Source: Desulfobacterales bacterium (lineage in GTDB: Bacteria > Desulfobacterota > Desulfobacteria > Desulfobacterales > SpSt-501). From it: 6,981 nt of DNA. Below the pieces are notes generated by a model. That model was not told the origin of the DNA. It ran no database searches and saw only the letters and a list, made by a program, of their open reading frames with translations. The first letter of the stretch is position 1, and every line of letters begins with the position of its first letter. Below are positions 5,891 to 6,981 of this stretch, in pieces. Location: assembly GCA_025454275.1 (NCBI GenBank), contig JALOOS010000211.1, positions 1 to 6,981 of the forward strand. Direction: 5' to 3'. The translations under genes were made by a program, and so were the position numbers.

Positions 5891-6910
5891 CTAAAACCCG
5901 TATCCCAGCGAGAGGATATAGCGGTAGTCGGATTTTCCCGCCTCCTCGGCCGGCTCGTTGTCCCAGTCCCACTCGAAGCCCGCATTCAACGAGAACCCTT
6001 CCCGGATGGGGAAGCGCAGGCCGGTGCGGGTGAACATGAACAGGTCGCTCGTATCGGAGGCGCTGACAAACCCCTCGTTCGTAAAGTAGTACTGGAAGAG
6101 CTTTTCGAAGAAAAATCGGTCGAACCGGACCGCCCAGCGGCCGGATTCCGAATCCTCGCTGCCCCCGCTGTCGAAGTTCGTGTAGACATAGCTCGGACCG
6201 GCCTCCACCGCGAGGTTCATCAGCTCCCCTTCGAAGAACTGGTAGCCCAGACCGGGGCCGATCGTCCCGCGAAAGCTGATATCCTTGAACTCGTCGCGTT
6301 CGGCCAGCCCGCCGGTATAAAAATAGAGCTTCGGCGTCAAAAAGTAGTCGTGCTTCAGCCGCCCCAGCACATTCTCTTCGCTCTTGCGGTTATCTTTGGA
6401 GGCCCGGTTGTAGGCGCCCCCGGCCGTCACCCGGTGGTCCGTACTGCGGGCGGACAATTCGGCATCCGCGTGGGCCGTTTCCGTGTCGGTGTTGCCGCTC
6501 GCCTTGTTAAGGCCCACGTTGATGCGGCCGTTGAATCGCACCGCCGGCTCGACCGGCGGGTTGATCGCCGTCACCCGGGTGAGGTCGAGCGGTGCGGCCG
6601 TGGTGGGTGTCAACCAGAGCTCCGTTCCGGCCGATACCGCCTCAGGGGCGGCCGTGCCTTTGAGGCTCGTGCCGTCGGCCAGGACCACCTCGATCGGGCT
6701 CTCGGTCTCGATCCGGTCGACCTGGCCCCAGTTGATCGAGAGCCGCCCGGCGAAATCGGTCTCCAGTTCCAGCTTGCCTGCGCTCAGGGTGACGATCGTG
6801 CCCGAGAGGCGGTCTCCGTTTTTCAGGTGCACCTCATCGGCCGCCGCGACGGCCGCCAGAAACAGGAGCACCAGCCCGGCGGCACCCCATTTTTTCGCCC
6901 ACTTTCCCAT
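5891..6910 (-). CDS. DUF481 (YdiY-like) outer-membrane beta-barrel protein with N-terminal beta domain
   Basis: Exported protein of 339 residues of unknown biochemical role. The ATG at 6910-6908 follows AAGGAGGT closely; an upstream in-frame TTG at 6952 would add 14 residues ahead of the signal peptide and is less likely. The signal peptide is MGKWAKKWGAAGLVLLFLAA, with cleavage probably at AVAA/ADE. Residues about 25-120 form a beta-rich region with two similar strand sets (VHLKNGDRLSGTIV, then VVLADGTSLKGTAA), seen in front of DUF481 domains in many Gram-negatives. Residues about 127-339 are the DUF481 barrel, with the diagnostic GLNKASGNTDTETAH strand, alternating hydrophobic and aromatic strands, and a C-terminal phenylalanine (LSLGYGF) typical of the outer-membrane insertion signal. 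Related E. coli YdiY is described as acid-inducible; that is family background, not evidence here. It is convergent with the dehydrogenase gene and probably monocistronic within the window. Confidence 0.88.
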   Translation of the reverse strand: MGKWAKKWGAAGLVLLFLAAVAAADEVHLKNGDRLSGTIVTLSAGKLELETDFAGRLSINWGQVDRIETESPIEVVLADGTSLKGTAAPEAVSAGTELWLTPTTAAPLDLTRVTAINPPVEPAVRFNGRINVGLNKASGNTDTETAHADAELSARSTDHRVTAGGAYNRASKDNRKSEENVLGRLKHDYFLTPKLYFYTGGLAERDEFKDISFRGTIGPGLGYQFFEGELMNLAVEAGPSYVYTNFDSGGSEDSESGRWAVRFDRFFFEKLFQYYFTNEGFVSASDTSDLFMFTRTGLRFPIREGFSLNAGFEWDWDNEPAEEAGKSDYRYILSLGYGF

Positions 6911-6913
6911 GTG

Positions 6914-6921
6914 ACCTCCTT
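6914..6921 (-). promoter_or_regulatory. Ribosome binding site for the DUF481 gene
   Basis: AAGGAGGT on the - strand is followed by CAC and then ATG at 6910. Spacing from the AGGAGG core is only 4 nt, but this ATG places the signal peptide exactly at the N-terminus, which supports it over the upstream TTG. Confidence 0.75.
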
Positions 6922-6955
6922 CGCATGCCAAACGGAATTTGAGTTGTATCAAGTA

Positions 6956-6966
6956 ATCATATATGA
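6956..6966 (-). promoter_or_regulatory. Possible -10 element with overlapping palindrome upstream of the DUF481 gene
   Basis: On the - strand TATGAT (6961-6956) matches TATAAT at five of six positions, in an AT-rich patch (about 6940-6970) that contrasts with the GC-rich surroundings. A 10-bp perfect palindrome, TCATATATGA (6957-6966), overlaps it and might be an operator. A matching -35 would fall at or beyond the window edge, so the promoter cannot be confirmed. Confidence 0.25.
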
Positions 6967-6981
6967 ACCGCTATGGTAAGG

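Noticed and set aside
4437..5972. A 511-codon open frame antisense to the dehydrogenase gene.
   Set aside because: It is a GC-rich shadow frame with biased Arg/Gly/Pro/His composition and no recognisable motif. The + strand frame carries the full flavoenzyme family signature.
5273..6979. A 568-codon + strand open frame across the dehydrogenase 3' half and the DUF481 gene.
   Set aside because: It overlaps two well-supported genes in other frames and has shadow-like composition with no domain.

Overview
This is a GC-rich, gene-dense stretch of bacterial chromosome. The organism is Gram-negative: the window encodes an outer-membrane beta-barrel of the DUF481 type and a periplasmic solute receptor with a signal peptide. 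The gene content would fit a proteobacterium, Desulfobacterota or a similar soil or sediment lineage, but nothing here fixes the phylum. I see no tRNA, rRNA, CRISPR array, insertion sequence or phage gene.

Layout from left to right. (1) The 3' part of pyrB (aspartate carbamoyltransferase, + strand) enters from the left edge, and its stop overlaps the GTG start of the next gene. (2) A tesB-like acyl-CoA thioesterase (+ strand) is broken by one frame-shifting gap and one in-frame gap. (3) Convergent to it is a tripartite tricarboxylate transporter (TTT) operon on the - strand in the order tctC, tctB, tctA. tctC is intact. tctB has lost its stop and runs out of frame into tctA. tctA lacks its N-terminus and a block near its C-terminus. 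(4) Divergent from tctC across about 156 bp is an intact FAD-linked D-2-hydroxyacid dehydrogenase (GlcD/D-lactate dehydrogenase family, + strand). (5) Convergent to that, with 5 bp between the stop codons, is an exported DUF481 outer-membrane protein (- strand).

Functionally, the divergent tctC and glcD-like pair suggests uptake and oxidation of a hydroxycarboxylate such as lactate or glycolate. This is inferred from position only. As written, the transporter could not work, because its membrane subunits are damaged while its receptor and the dehydrogenase are intact.

The most unusual feature is the clustering of damage. Four gaps, three of them frame-shifting and all three in the same +1 register, lie between about 1190 and 2950. 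pyrB also carries a non-family tail just upstream of this interval. The genes to the right (tctC, glcD-like, DUF481) are undamaged. This is either a locally decaying segment or a local sequence or assembly error. I found no convincing new biological system.
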